A DNA stretch of 64,000 bases from Psychrobacter cibarius (lineage in GTDB: Bacteria; Pseudomonadota; Gammaproteobacteria; Pseudomonadales; Moraxellaceae). Numbering within the stretch: position 1 is the first letter of the stretch; the number at the start of each line of letters is the position of its first letter. The stretch is from NCBI RefSeq assembly GCF_016107535.1, contig NZ_JABASQ010000001.1:1-64000 (forward strand). Direction: 5' to 3'. The notes below the pieces were generated by a model. The model was given only the letters and a program-made list of their open reading frames with translations, did not search any database and was not told the origin of the DNA. This document shows positions 16,862 to 26,304 of this stretch, one piece after another. The position numbers and the translations under genes are program-made.

Positions 16862-18523
16862 ATGCTATTATCTCATCGCGCCCGTTTACTTGAGCTTTGG
16901 CGTATCGCCGCAACTTATCGCATCGATACTCATCTTTCTATCGAAGACGCGCCACAGCTGCAACCTTTGGCGCGTTTGATTCGCCTACATCCAGCGGCGT
17001 GGGGTAAAAAACACCAACCCAATGCGATTAAATATGCGCTTGAAGACATGGGCACGCTGTTTTTAAAGCTTGGCCAACTGCTGTCAACGCGTCGCGATTT
17101 AGTGCCGCCTGAGATTATCGAGCAATTGGTTCAACTACAAGACAAAGTCAAACCTTTCAATTCTGATGTGGCCATTACCCAAATCCAAGACCCTAAACAC
17201 GGTCTTGGTCAATCGATTGGCACCTTGTTCGCACGCTTTGATGTCAAACCTCTAGCGGCGGCTTCTATTGCCCAAGTACATACTGCTGCGCTGCATGATG
17301 GTCGTGAAGTGGTGGTAAAAGTGGTGCGTCCTGATATTCGTACCACCATCATTGCTGATTTTGAGCTACTACGCGAGCTGGCCGATTGGGCATCAGCGCG
17401 TATTGAAGCGGCACGTGCCATCCATATCGTCGATATTGTCGAAGACTATCGCCAAGTGATGTTAAACGAGCTGGATTTGACCTTAGAGGCAGACAATACC
17501 ACTCAGATGCGCAACAACTTCTTGGGTTCCGCATTGATGTATGTACCAGAAGTCTATGATTCTGCCAAAAATGTGATGGTCATGGAGCGTATCCAAGGCG
17601 TTCCTATCTCGCAAGTTGCAGTGTTTGATAAGCTAGGTTATGACCGAGCAGCACTAGCAGAAAAAGGCTTAACGATATTTTTTACCCAAGTATTCCGCGA
17701 TAACTTTTTTCATGCCGATATGCATCCGGGTAATGTCTTTGTAGAGACGCCGCCGGTTAAAACGCTCACTGCCGATATGGCAGCGGTTGACTTAGGGCAC
17801 GAGCCGCGCTATATCGGGCTTGATTGCGCCATCATGGGTACGCTATCAAAAGACGATCAACTCATTGTGGCACGCATGCTATTGGCGGTGATGAATAACA
17901 ACTTTACGGCGATGGTTGATATCGTCAGTAGAGCTGGCTGGATTCCACCAAATACAGACAAGCATGCACTGATGCGCGATATGAAACGCACGGTTGGTCC
18001 AATGCTACAAAAGTCTATTAATGATATCGACTTTGCCGGTGTCTTAATGCAAATTTTAGATATCGCCCGTCGTCACCATATGAGTATCCCGCCGCAACTC
18101 ATGCTGCTATTGAAGACCTTGGTTCATGTCGAAGGACTCGGTCGCGACTTGTATCCTGACCTTGATATCTGGTCACTTGCCAAGCCGATCTTAAGCAGTT
18201 GGATTAAAGAGCAGCTCGATCCGATGCGTAATTTGCAACACTTGCGTCAGCAGTTACCAGAGATTTTATTATCGACCACTGATATTCCAAAGCTACTGGA
18301 TCAAGGCTTACAAAGCCTTGCTTCCCAAGGATCACGCCAAGACAGTCAACTGCGAGAAATACAACAAATTCGTGCGGATATGCTTAATGATCGCCGCCGA
18401 GATTGGTTAGCACTGTCAGGTTTTGCCATTTTCATTGCCATTGCAACACAGGTTGTTGGCTGGCTCTCGCCTATCTTTTATATATTGGCTATTTTGGTTG
18501 TCGTTTGGCGTATTTTAGCCTAA
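16862..18523 (+). CDS. ubiB: Ubiquinone biosynthesis protein UbiB (atypical kinase/ATPase)
   Basis: A 553-residue member of the ABC1/ADCK/UbiB family. Family motifs are the KxGQ motif in TLFLKLGQLLSTRRDLVP, the Ala-rich nucleotide loop PLAAASIAQVH, HADMHPGNVFV (catalytic loop) and IGLDCAIMGTLS (metal-binding Asp). Two hydrophobic segments at the C terminus (about 510-550) anchor it in the inner membrane. It is thought to use ATP to extract or present ubiquinone precursors. ATG 16862 (MLLSHRARLLELWRI) is preferred over an upstream GTG because it matches the usual UbiB N terminus. A segment between HADMHPGNVFV and IGLDC (TPPVKTLTADMAAVDLGHEP) is longer than I recall from E. coli. Last gene of the ubi group. 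Confidence 0.95.
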   Translation: MLLSHRARLLELWRIAATYRIDTHLSIEDAPQLQPLARLIRLHPAAWGKKHQPNAIKYALEDMGTLFLKLGQLLSTRRDLVPPEIIEQLVQLQDKVKPFNSDVAITQIQDPKHGLGQSIGTLFARFDVKPLAAASIAQVHTAALHDGREVVVKVVRPDIRTTIIADFELLRELADWASARIEAARAIHIVDIVEDYRQVMLNELDLTLEADNTTQMRNNFLGSALMYVPEVYDSAKNVMVMERIQGVPISQVAVFDKLGYDRAALAEKGLTIFFTQVFRDNFFHADMHPGNVFVETPPVKTLTADMAAVDLGHEPRYIGLDCAIMGTLSKDDQLIVARMLLAVMNNNFTAMVDIVSRAGWIPPNTDKHALMRDMKRTVGPMLQKSINDIDFAGVLMQILDIARRHHMSIPPQLMLLLKTLVHVEGLGRDLYPDLDIWSLAKPILSSWIKEQLDPMRNLQHLRQQLPEILLSTTDIPKLLDQGLQSLASQGSRQDSQLREIQQIRADMLNDRRRDWLALSGFAIFIAIATQVVGWLSPIFYILAILVVVWRILA

Positions 18524-18596
18524 CGCTCTGTTATTTTTAATAAAAATAAGTATTGGTTAATAGCCATTACTATCTAATTTTTATTCAATAGACCTC

Positions 18597-18637
18597 CACT
18601 CACTTTTATTGCTTTTTAGTGACATTTAAAGTGAGTG
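18597..18637 (+). terminator. Possible terminator hairpin after ubiB
   Basis: Perfect 10-bp inverted repeat CACTCACTTT (18597-18606) / AAAGTGAGTG (18628-18637) with a 21-base loop, between ubiB and the dehydrogenase gene. A short T-run (TTTTTA) comes about 10 bases later. Not a canonical terminator. Confidence 0.35.
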
Positions 18638-18709
18638 AGAGCTTAGTTTTTACATTGCCTCATTGCCTCATTGGCTCGGTAAAAAAGACACTCTGTATAG
18701 GAGTCACCC

Positions 18710-20125
18710 ATGTCTACCTCTAAAATATCAATGGCTAAAAAAGACCACAGCGAGGCTATTGCTGCCTTACAAACCCGTTTCGATAAACAACTTACTACCA
18801 ATATAACGGTACGTGAGCAGCATGGGCATACGATGACGTGGCTTGCCAATCAGCCACCCGATGCCGTCTTGACAGTACAAGATAAGCACGAGGTAGCAGC
18901 TGCGGTGGAGATTTGCAATCAGTATCAAATGCCAGTGATTGCATTTGGTATTGGCTCATCCTTAGAAGGGCAATTAAATGCCCCATATGGTGGATTATGC
19001 ATCGATATGCATGCGATGGATGCAATATTGCAGGTACATAATGAAGATCTGACGGTGACCGTACAACCAGGCGTCACACGTGAGCAGCTCAATCACTACT
19101 TACGTGATACAGGACTGTTTTTTCCAATAGATCCGGGTGCCAATGCCAGTATCGGCGGTATGGTCGCCACTCGCGCTTCAGGCACCAATGCGGTACGTTA
19201 TGGCACGATGAAAGATGTGGTACTGGCGCTTGAGATAGTCACCGCGAGTGGAGAGATTGTCCGCACTGGTACCCGTGCCAAAAAATCTGCAGCCGGTTAT
19301 GATTTGACGAGATTAATGATCGGCTCAGAAGGGACACTTGGTATTGTTACTGAGGTGACGCTTAAACTATTCGGCATCAGCGAGTGTATTGGTAGCGGTA
19401 TTTGCCATTTCACAACGATTGAGGATGCCTGTCAGGCAGTGATGCTGACCATTCAAATGTGCTTGCCGATTGCGCGCATTGAGCTACTTGATGCCATGCA
19501 AATTAAAGCCTGTAATCAATATGCCAATCTTGATCTGGATGAGACACCTACCCTATTTGTAGAGTTTCATGGCACAGATGCCAGCGTCGCTGAACAAGCT
19601 CAACTGTTTACGGATATTATCGAAGAATTCGGCGGTCGTGACTTTGCTTGGGACACCAATGAAGCCGAGCGCAAACGTCTGTGGCAAGCACGGCATAACG
19701 CTTATCATGCCAGCTCTGCTCTACGTCCTGAAGCCAGCGCCTTATCGACGGATGCTTGTGTGCCTATTTCACGCTTGGCTGAATGCGTCAGTGCAACAGC
19801 AAAAGACATCGAAGCGTCAGGTATGATTGGACCTATCGTCGGTCACGTCGGCGATGGTAATTTTCATGTTTTGTTATTGGTCGATACCGATAATCCTGAA
19901 GAAGTTGCTACCGCTGACGGCATTATTAGCCGCTTAGCTACCCGCGCTATTGAGATGGATGGCACTTGTACAGGTGAGCATGGCATCGGGCAAGGCAAAC
20001 AAAAATATATGCAGCAAGAGCACGGTAACGCCTTAGTGCTGATGCAAGCGATTAAATCAGCCCTTGACCCTAAAAACATCTTAAATCCGGGTAAAATATG
20101 GCCTGAACCTTTACCCGCTGTTTAA
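18710..20125 (+). CDS. FAD-linked D-lactate dehydrogenase (cytochrome/quinone type)
   Basis: A 471-residue flavoprotein of the GlcD/DLD1 family that would oxidise D-lactate (or a related 2-hydroxy acid) and pass electrons to the quinone pool or a cytochrome. The FAD-binding PCMH domain (about 40-225) includes VIAFGIGSSLEGQL, PIDPGANASIGGMVATRASG and LMIGSEGTLGIVTEV. The C-terminal FAD-oxidase domain has VGHVGDGNFHVLLLVD, CTGEHGIGQGK and the ending LDPKNILNPGKIWP. GGAG lies seven bases before ATG 18710. The direct upstream sequence has a short tandem repeat (CATTGCCT twice, then CATTGGCT, 18653-18676). Glycolate or D-2-hydroxyglutarate remain alternative substrates. Confidence 0.85.
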   Translation: MSTSKISMAKKDHSEAIAALQTRFDKQLTTNITVREQHGHTMTWLANQPPDAVLTVQDKHEVAAAVEICNQYQMPVIAFGIGSSLEGQLNAPYGGLCIDMHAMDAILQVHNEDLTVTVQPGVTREQLNHYLRDTGLFFPIDPGANASIGGMVATRASGTNAVRYGTMKDVVLALEIVTASGEIVRTGTRAKKSAAGYDLTRLMIGSEGTLGIVTEVTLKLFGISECIGSGICHFTTIEDACQAVMLTIQMCLPIARIELLDAMQIKACNQYANLDLDETPTLFVEFHGTDASVAEQAQLFTDIIEEFGGRDFAWDTNEAERKRLWQARHNAYHASSALRPEASALSTDACVPISRLAECVSATAKDIEASGMIGPIVGHVGDGNFHVLLLVDTDNPEEVATADGIISRLATRAIEMDGTCTGEHGIGQGKQKYMQQEHGNALVLMQAIKSALDPKNILNPGKIWPEPLPAV

Positions 20126-20162
20126 CTGTCGAATGGTGCTTATAAGAGATCAAAGCCTAAAA

Positions 20163-20207
20163 AATACCACTACGTTTAACTAGAGTATTAAACGTAGTGG
20201 TATTTTT
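20163..20207. terminator. Bidirectional terminator between the dehydrogenase gene and ruvB
   Basis: Seventeen-bp perfect stem (20163-20179 with 20188-20204, core CCACTACGTTTAA), 8-base loop, A-run before and T-run after. The genes on both sides converge here. Confidence 0.9.
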
Positions 20208-20217
20208 TAGACTAATT

Positions 20218-21213
20218 TCATAACATCTGGTCAATCGCCATTTGGGTCAGTACGCGTCCACGAGCGGTGCGTAATACATAGCCTTGCTGGATAAGATATG
20301 GCTCAATCACATCCTCAAGCGTACCGCGATCTTCAGCCATTGCTGCTGCTACCGCTTCAACGCCAGCTGGACCACCATCAAAACGTTCGTGCAATATCTC
20401 AATATAACGTCTGTCCAAATGATCAAGACCACGTCTATCAACTGCCAGCATATCGAGCGCACTGCCCGCAATCGCGCCATTGATGCTACCGTCGCCTCTC
20501 ACTTCAGCGTAATCGCGTACACGGCGTAATAAACGATTGGCAATCCTTGGCGTACCACGCGCGCGACGAGCAATCTCCACCGCGCCATCTTCACTCATCG
20601 GTACACGCATCAAACGGGCGGCACGACTCACAATCGTGGTCAAATCAGCAATATTATAAAATTCGAGCCGCTGCACAATGCCGAAACGATCACGCAATGG
20701 TGAGGTCAATAATCCTGCTCGCGTGGTTGCCGCGACTAAGGTAAACGGCGGTAAATCAAGCTTGATAGAGCGTGCCGCAGGCCCTTCACCAATCATAATA
20801 TCCAGCTGAAAGTCTTCCATGGCGGGATAAAGTATTTCTTCAATAACGGAACTCAATCGATGAATTTCGTCGATAAATAGCACATCACCCTCTTCTAGAT
20901 TGGTCAACATGGCTGCCAAATCACCGGGACGCTCAAGCACAGGTCCTGAGGTAGAACGCAAGTTACCACCCATTTCACGAGCAATAATATTGGCAAGCGT
21001 CGTTTTTCCAAGACCAGGCGGACCAAAAATCAAAGTATGATCTAATGCCTCACCCCGACCACGCGCTGCGCCAATAAATACCTCCATCTGCTCACGTACC
21101 ACTGGCTGACCAATGTATTCAGCCAATAATGCCGGTCGAATATTAGAATCAGGCGCATCGCCTGCCCCTTCGAATGGATTAATCAAACGATCTTGTATCA
21201 TAGGTTTTATCAT
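20218..21213 (-). CDS. ruvB: Holliday junction branch migration helicase RuvB
   Basis: A 331-residue AAA+ ATPase motor of the RuvABC resolvasome. Visible motifs are [11 protein letters not shown], Walker [17 protein letters not shown], Walker [12 protein letters not shown], sensor [21 protein letters not shown], and the C-terminal winged helix ([18 protein letters not shown] to [15 protein letters not shown]). Neither ATG 21213 nor ATG 21201 ([10 protein letters not shown], closer to the E. coli N terminus) has a clear ribosome binding site, so the first few residues are uncertain. It lies downstream of ruvA, but 188 bp and a hairpin separate them, unlike the tight ruvAB operon of enterics. 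ruvC is 17 kb away. Confidence 0.97.
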   Translation of the reverse strand: MIKPMIQDRLINPFEGAGDAPDSNIRPALLAEYIGQPVVREQMEVFIGAARGRGEALDHTLIFGPPGLGKTTLANIIAREMGGNLRSTSGPVLERPGDLAAMLTNLEEGDVLFIDEIHRLSSVIEEILYPAMEDFQLDIMIGEGPAARSIKLDLPPFTLVAATTRAGLLTSPLRDRFGIVQRLEFYNIADLTTIVSRAARLMRVPMSEDGAVEIARRARGTPRIANRLLRRVRDYAEVRGDGSINGAIAGSALDMLAVDRRGLDHLDRRYIEILHERFDGGPAGVEAVAAAMAEDRGTLEDVIEPYLIQQGYVLRTARGRVLTQMAIDQML

Positions 21214-21319
21214 TATATTAAATCATTATTTTTAAAGAATAGGTAGTAAATAGCATAACCAAACGCTACGTATAAGTCATGCAAAACATCATAAAGCAGC
21301 TACCAAATAAAGCACAGCC

Positions 21320-21354
21320 TAAAACGAAAATAAGCGACAATGAATGTCGCTTAT
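21320..21354 (-). terminator. Hairpin/terminator between ruvA and ruvB
   Basis: On the minus strand, stem ATAAGCGACA / TGTCGCTTAT (21354-21330) with a short loop, followed by TTTCGTTTT. It could end or weaken ruvA transcripts before ruvB. Confidence 0.65.
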
Positions 21355-21401
21355 CTGTTTAAGAGTTATTGATACTTATTAATAATAGTGAGCTGAATGA
21401 A

Positions 21402-22022
21402 TCAAAATCCTGACAACTGTTGCAATGTGGCTTTTAGTAAACCTTGCGTATCGGCAAAGGTATTACCATTACTCTTAGCGGCTTTAATCGCTTGCTGTGC
21501 CTCTCTTTCTTTATAGCCCAAGCTAATCAACGCGCCTTCTACCTCAGCGATGATGCTGCCCTCGTGAGACACCTCAGCAGGTTGCATGGCAAACTCTAAA
21601 TGACTGCTATCGACTTCGATATTTTTCAGCTTATCTTTTAGCTCAATCAATAAGCGCTGCGCTGTTTTTTTACCGATACCCGGAATACGGGTTAATGCCA
21701 TCTCTGACTCTTGCTCGACATGCATCTTTAGCTCAGCAGCTGACATCGCAGATAGCATTGCTAACGCCATTTTTGCGCCAACACCATTGATTTTAATCAA
21801 TTGCCGAAAGACATCACGCTCTTTGCGATCGATAAAACCATAAAGCAGTTGCGCATCTTCACGTACATGAAAGTGCGTCCAAATGCTCGCCTGCTCATTG
21901 AGACGCAACTGGCAAAATGACGGTAGCGGCAGCTCTATTTCGTAGCCGACACCAGAGGTAGTCATGACACAGGCAGTCGGTGCCATCAAATACTGCACTT
22001 GACCACTAATCAATCCAATCAT
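21402..22022 (-). CDS. ruvA: Holliday junction DNA helicase subunit RuvA
   Basis: A 206-residue protein that forms the tetramer binding four-way junctions and loading RuvB. It has an N-terminal OB fold (MIGLISGQV to ELPLPSFCQL). The helix-hairpin-helix region contains LIKINGVGAKMALAMLSAMS and LTRIPGIGKKTAQRLLIELKDKL (two HhH motifs). Domain III at the C terminus (about 150-206, EGALISLGYKEREAQQAIKA) contacts RuvB. The start at 22022 is the usual MIGxxxG N terminus. Length is normal. Confidence 0.96.
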   Translation of the reverse strand: MIGLISGQVQYLMAPTACVMTTSGVGYEIELPLPSFCQLRLNEQASIWTHFHVREDAQLLYGFIDRKERDVFRQLIKINGVGAKMALAMLSAMSAAELKMHVEQESEMALTRIPGIGKKTAQRLLIELKDKLKNIEVDSSHLEFAMQPAEVSHEGSIIAEVEGALISLGYKEREAQQAIKAAKSNGNTFADTQGLLKATLQQLSGF

Positions 22023-22116
22023 AATCCACTACCTCTATTAGAGCTGATATAAAAAATAAACTGAGCTGCTATTTAATTATAAATGCTATTAAATAAGCAT
22101 ATCTTGTTGGCAACGC

Positions 22117-23154
22117 TTATTTATAAAAATCGACCATACCTTCAAGGCTGATTGGACGAATTTTATGCGCTTGCCCAGCTGAGCCAAAGGCTTCAAAACG
22201 ATTGGTACAGATATCTGACATTGCAACCATAGAGGCTTTGAAGTATTTACGCGGATCAAATTCGCTAGGGTTTTCTGCAAGGAATTTACGAATAGCGCCC
22301 GTTGATGCCAAACGCAAATCGGTATCGATATTTACCTTACGCACACCATGCTTAATCGCTTCAACGATTTGCTCAACCGGTACACCATAAGTCTCACCGA
22401 TGTTGCCACCATTTTCATTGATAACTTTTAGCCACTCTTGCGGCACTGATGACGAGCCATGCATGACCAAATGCGTGTTAGGAATACGCGCATGAATCTC
22501 TTTTACGCGCTCAATCGATAGAATGTCGCCTGTCGGTGGACGGGTGAATTTATACGCACCATGACTGGTACCGATAGCAATGGCTAACGCATCGACGTTG
22601 GTGTCTTTAACGAACTGTTCTGCTTCATCAGCACTAGTCAATAGCTGCTCGTGATCTAAGACGCCTTCTGCGCCAGAGCCGTCTTCTTCACCAGCCATAC
22701 CGGTCTCAAGGCTACCTAAGCAACCAATTTCACCTTCTACAGAGACGCCGCACGCGTGTGCCATCTTGACAACTTCGCGAGTCACGCTGGCATTGTAATC
22801 ATAATCCATTGGCGTTTTACCATCTTCACCGAGCGAGCCGTCCATCATCACTGATGAAAAACCAAGCTGAATTGAGCGTTGGCAAATCGCTGGTGACATA
22901 CCGTGATCTTGATGCATAACGACTGGAATATGTGGCCATTCTTCGATAGCAGCAATAATCAGATGACGCAAAAATGCAGAGCCTGCATAACTGCGTGCAC
23001 CAGCACTAGCCTGTACGATAACAGGAGAATCACAGGCGTCGGCTGCCATCATGATTGCACGCATCTGCTCTAAATTATTAACATTGTAAGCAGGGACACC
23101 GTAGTTATTTTCGGCGGCATGATCTAGAAGTTGACGTAACGATATTAAAGCCAT
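22117..23154 (-). CDS. fba: Class II fructose-1,6-bisphosphate aldolase
   Basis: A 345-residue zinc-dependent aldolase interconverting fructose-1,6-bisphosphate with glyceraldehyde-3-phosphate and dihydroxyacetone phosphate. Motifs are the catalytic Asp with zinc His in [10 protein letters not shown], the zinc ligands near [11 protein letters not shown] and [16 protein letters not shown], and the C-terminal NIDTDLRLA. The sequence is of the long Calvin-type subgroup (345 residues with the GMAGEEDG insertion) rather than the E. coli FbaA subgroup. The start at 23154 gives the usual [13 protein letters not shown]. Its neighbours pgk and the Ala-rich lipoprotein lie upstream on the same strand, but gaps of over 200 bp suggest separate transcripts. 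Confidence 0.95.
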   Translation of the reverse strand: MALISLRQLLDHAAENNYGVPAYNVNNLEQMRAIMMAADACDSPVIVQASAGARSYAGSAFLRHLIIAAIEEWPHIPVVMHQDHGMSPAICQRSIQLGFSSVMMDGSLGEDGKTPMDYDYNASVTREVVKMAHACGVSVEGEIGCLGSLETGMAGEEDGSGAEGVLDHEQLLTSADEAEQFVKDTNVDALAIAIGTSHGAYKFTRPPTGDILSIERVKEIHARIPNTHLVMHGSSSVPQEWLKVINENGGNIGETYGVPVEQIVEAIKHGVRKVNIDTDLRLASTGAIRKFLAENPSEFDPRKYFKASMVAMSDICTNRFEAFGSAGQAHKIRPISLEGMVDFYK

Positions 23155-23473
23155 AAGACGCTCTCTGATTAAATTTTGAATATGATATTAAGAAATCATT
23201 CTTAAAAATACGATGTTGCAACAATTGCCCTAAAACCCTAGCCTGATAATAGTCAGACCAGCAAAAAACCGGTGTTTTTTGATCGTAATTATTACGCCGT
23301 GATTATAGCAAAAATTGCCAGCGCTTCGTAGCGGTTAACCGACTATTTCTTTCTTTGCTTGATTCATAAAACAGAATGATAGCGAGTTTCATAAAACAAT
23401 TTGATAAGTTCCATATGATACGCAGCTAATTGAAAAAAATGGATAAACCTTGTGCACCATATTTTTGACTGAC

Positions 23474-23536
23474 TAAGGCCTACCCTCAATTCAATCAATG
23501 GATATTTAAATGGGCTAAAAATGAGGACACACCCTA
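23474..23536. mobile_element. MITE-like element, family A (63 bp, internally deleted)
   Basis: It begins TAAGGCCTACCCTCAATTCA (four changes from the family end) and finishes ATGAGGACACACCCTA, with TA at both outer ends. The internal GGGCTAAAAATG word is kept but about 100 bp of the middle is missing. It is a decayed copy in the fba upstream region, about 320 bp from the fba start. Confidence 0.6.
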
Positions 23537-23561
23537 ACCTCTAGATTATGATTTTAAATAC

Positions 23562-23593
23562 AAAAAAGCCTTGGCTATCACCAAAGCTTTTTA
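23562..23593 (-). terminator. Probable terminator of the Ala-rich lipoprotein gene
   Basis: Stem AAAGCTTTGG / CCAAGGCTTT on the minus strand (23590-23565) with one mismatch, followed by T-rich sequence. It lies about 120 bp beyond the stop at 23711. Confidence 0.55.
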
Positions 23594-23710
23594 AATATTT
23601 TGAGGGCTTATACAGCAATCAATATCTGCAACCAACAGCTTAATAAGCTATTCATCAATCGATAAATTAATAGCTCAATGGCTTAGGTTCAGTTGCTTAT
23701 GTATTGATGA

Positions 23711-24097
23711 TTAGTACTGTTGTTCTGCTTCTACTGCGTTTTCACTGGCTTTATTCTCAACAGCAGATGCGCCATCGGCAACCACTTCAGCAGTTTTGGC
23801 AACGGCTTCATTTGCGCCTACCACAACTGCTTCACCAGTGTTTTTTAGTGCATCTGTAGCAGCAACACCGGCAGTTTCAGCGCCTTCGGCAACTTCAGTA
23901 CCAGCATTTTGTGCAGCAACTTCAGCTTCAGCAGCGGCGGCTTCTGTTTCAGCAGCGGCAGTATCAGCATTAGCGGCAACATCATCACCAGCAGACTCAA
24001 CAGCAGCTTCGGCGTTCTCTTCTGTTTGTTGGCTACATGCAGTGATTGCAAAAGTACCAGCAAGTACGCTAGCAAGTAATAAATGGCGTTTTAACAT
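23711..24097 (-). CDS. Small Ala/Glu-rich lipoprotein, function unknown
   Basis: A 128-residue predicted lipoprotein. The signal peptide is MLKRHLLLASVLAGTFAITAC, with the lipobox ITAC and acylated Cys at residue 21. The mature part is almost entirely Ala, Glu, Val, Thr and Asn, with a heptad-like pattern (AETEAAAAEAEVAAQNAG). It would form a long amphipathic helix or coiled coil, as in Lpp-like or LEA-like proteins. The start at 24097 has GAGGGA seven bases upstream; the frame extends to 24133, but that would bury the signal peptide. No family is recognised. It is a monocistronic gene with its own probable terminator, between pgk and fba. A structural envelope role is a guess. Confidence 0.75.
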   Translation of the reverse strand: MLKRHLLLASVLAGTFAITACSQQTEENAEAAVESAGDDVAANADTAAAETEAAAAEAEVAAQNAGTEVAEGAETAGVAATDALKNTGEAVVVGANEAVAKTAEVVADGASAVENKASENAVEAEQQY

Positions 24098-24356
24098 AAT
24101 AAATCCCTCATAAATAAAGCATGTCAAATACATGATTTGCGCTATTTTATAGAGTGCAAATTAGACATGCAATCATAATTTTCAGTATAGAAACAAATAA
24201 TTACTACTTAATAATAATGAGTGGCCACTGACTCTTATTTCTCTTAAAACAGTAACATAAGAATAGTAGCCAAAATATTATTGATACAGCGTACATGAGA
24301 TGGTGAGGCTAAATTGTACGGCTAATGTTACTCATCTGCTAAATATCGTTAAAGCG

Positions 24357-25571
24357 TTACGCATCAATCTGTAGAGCAGCAACCGCAGGCAATACTTTGC
24401 CTTCTACAAACTCTAAAAATGCGCCACCCCCTGTTGACATGTAGCTAACGCCATCTGCCACTTGATATTTATCAATTGCAGCAAGCGTATCACCACCACC
24501 AGCGATCGAAAATCCTTCGCTGTTTTTAACGGCATTTGCTATGATTTGTGTGCCCTGACCAAAAGCATCGACTTCAAAAACACCGACCGGACCATTCCAT
24601 AAAATGGTTTTTGCGTTGATAATAGCATCCGCTAATTGCTTGGCACTTTCTGGAGCGATGTCCAATATCATGTCATTTTCGCCAATCGCATCGACAGATT
24701 TGATGGTCGCAGTGGCTTGTTGTAATGAGCCTGTGAAGTCAGAAAAATCAATCTCATTTTTATCAGCAACGACAACATATTCAGGTAATAAAATCTCAGT
24801 CTTAGTCATAATGTCACGAGCTGTCTTAACCAAGTCCGCTTCATACAGTGACGCACCAACGCTATGACCTTGCGCGGCTAGGAATGTATTTGCAATACCG
24901 CCACCAACGATAATCTGCGAGCATAATTCAGACAAACTGTGCAGCACTTCTAGCTTTGTCGATACTTTTGAACCACCAACGATTGCCAACATTGGCTGTG
25001 CTGGGGTCTCAAGTGCCAAGCTTAACGCATCAAGCTCAGCCGCCAATAAAGGTCCTGCACAAGCTGTTTTTCCTGCTCGATGCATAGCTTGGGTAACGCC
25101 TTCTGTTGAGGCCTGCGCACGATGTGCGGTGCCAAATGCATCCATCACGAATACATCGCATAAGTCAGCGTACTTCTGTGCTAAATCCGCATCGTTTTTC
25201 TTTTCGCCCTGATTAAAGCGCACGTTTTCTAATAGCACGACCTCGCCTGCTTTAATTGCCACGCCTTCAGTAAGGTAGTCATTGTTTAAGCTAACGGGCT
25301 TTGAAAGTTGTGTGGCTAATTTATCGCTTAAATACTCAGCAACTGGTGCTAGCGAATATATCGACTCAGGACTGCCTTCAGCCGGACGACCTAAATGTGA
25401 ACAAACTATAACGGCCGCGCCTTTTTCTAACGCCATCTTAATCGTAGGCAAACTGGCTTGCAGGCGTGCATCACTGGCGACTTTACCGTTTTTAATAGGC
25501 ACATTGAGATCTTCACGAATCAACACCACTTTATCCGTTAAGCTCAGCTCACTCATACGCAAAAAATTCAT
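24357..25571 (-). CDS. pgk: Phosphoglycerate kinase
   Basis: A 404-residue cytoplasmic enzyme transferring phosphate from 1,3-bisphosphoglycerate to ADP. Motifs are [10 protein letters not shown] and the substrate Arg/His region [47 protein letters not shown], and the nucleotide loop GGGDTLAAI with [10 protein letters not shown] near the C terminus. ATG 25571 has AGGAG six bases upstream and is preferred over the ATG five codons inside. Upstream of fba on the same strand, with the lipoprotein gene between; no cotranscription is evident. Confidence 0.97.
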   Translation of the reverse strand: MNFLRMSELSLTDKVVLIREDLNVPIKNGKVASDARLQASLPTIKMALEKGAAVIVCSHLGRPAEGSPESIYSLAPVAEYLSDKLATQLSKPVSLNNDYLTEGVAIKAGEVVLLENVRFNQGEKKNDADLAQKYADLCDVFVMDAFGTAHRAQASTEGVTQAMHRAGKTACAGPLLAAELDALSLALETPAQPMLAIVGGSKVSTKLEVLHSLSELCSQIIVGGGIANTFLAAQGHSVGASLYEADLVKTARDIMTKTEILLPEYVVVADKNEIDFSDFTGSLQQATATIKSVDAIGENDMILDIAPESAKQLADAIINAKTILWNGPVGVFEVDAFGQGTQIIANAVKNSEGFSIAGGGDTLAAIDKYQVADGVSYMSTGGGAFLEFVEGKVLPAVAALQIDA

Positions 25572-25756
25572 TACCTGCTCCTATGCATTATCTCTTGTTA
25601 ATCTATCGGTTGGCTTTTTACTCATTGCTGAAAATATTTATCAAATCGGCTGCTCTTGTCTGTGGCTTTATAAAAGTAACCAAGCAAGAATTTGAGGCGG
25701 TGTATTCTAGCAGTTTTCTAGCAAGTGCTCATAAAGAACGCACTATTAAATTTTAC

Positions 25757-25805
25757 TCGGGCGTATCCTCATTTTGAAAATGGGGATAAAAATAAGACAA
25801 ATGGC
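25757..25805. mobile_element. Fragment of family A MITE-like element
   Basis: CGGGCGTATCCTCATTTTGA followed by AAATGGGGATAAAAATAAGA matches, in reverse orientation, the right arm of the 29301-29460 copy and the 26985 copy. The other terminal repeat is not found. It lies in the divergent pgk / dksA-like gap (25572-25926), in which I see nothing else. Confidence 0.5.
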
Positions 25806-25926
25806 TGAATTTTAATAAAAATCAGTAACATTTCGTGGTGGCACTTAGTAATAAGGCTGTTTAAGATGCTATTAGCACTGATAATAAATAATACCTACAA
25901 TAAAAATAACCCATTAGGAGAACCCA

Positions 25927-26256
25927 ATGAGTATCGACCTTCAAGCCGCCAAACAAAACCTACTAACACTTAAAGAAGAATATGAGACTCGTATCGATAA
26001 AATCGAAGATCATATCCAAAACCCGCAAGACGACCTCAATGAGCATTGGGAAGACCAAGCCATCTCTTATCGTCAAAACGACATGCGTACAAATTTGATG
26101 GGTGAAGCCCGTCAAAGTTTGATCTATGTCGAAAATGCACTAAGCCGTATTGAAAACGGGACTTATGGTAAATGTGAAGTCTGCGGTGAGCAAATTGAAG
26201 AACAGCGCTTACAAGCTCTGCCTTACGCTACCCTATGTATGGAACACGCTGAATAA
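25927..26256 (+). CDS. TraR/DksA-family zinc finger protein
   Basis: A 109-residue protein. An N-terminal coiled coil (about 5-75) carries DDLNEHWEDQAISYRQND, with acidic residues where DksA has its tip. The C-terminal zinc finger is CEVCGEQIEEQRLQALPYATLCMEH. The fourth zinc ligand is His where DksA normally has Cys. Members of this family bind in the RNA polymerase secondary channel and alter initiation, often with ppGpp. It is shorter than DksA (about 150 residues), so it is a DksA-like paralogue rather than DksA itself. GGAGA lies six bases before the ATG. It is alone on the plus strand between pgk and thiE, which converges with it. Confidence 0.85.
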   Translation: MSIDLQAAKQNLLTLKEEYETRIDKIEDHIQNPQDDLNEHWEDQAISYRQNDMRTNLMGEARQSLIYVENALSRIENGTYGKCEVCGEQIEEQRLQALPYATLCMEHAE

Positions 26257-26304
26257 CGACTCATTTTACTCTAAGACAGCCATTCCAAATCAAAGTTCTA
26301 GTGA

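Noticed and set aside
18653..18676. Short tandem repeat of CATTGCCT before the D-lactate dehydrogenase gene
   Set aside because: Only two exact copies and one variant; too short to claim a function.
23263..23280. Palindrome AAAAAACCGGTGTTTTTT upstream of fba
   Set aside because: Only a short stem with few GC pairs; too weak to call a terminator and it may be chance in AT-rich DNA.
23796..24113. 105-codon frame opposite the Ala-rich lipoprotein gene, Ala/Ser-rich
   Set aside because: It is the reverse complement of GCN/GAA-rich codons; the lipoprotein strand has the signal peptide and ribosome binding site.
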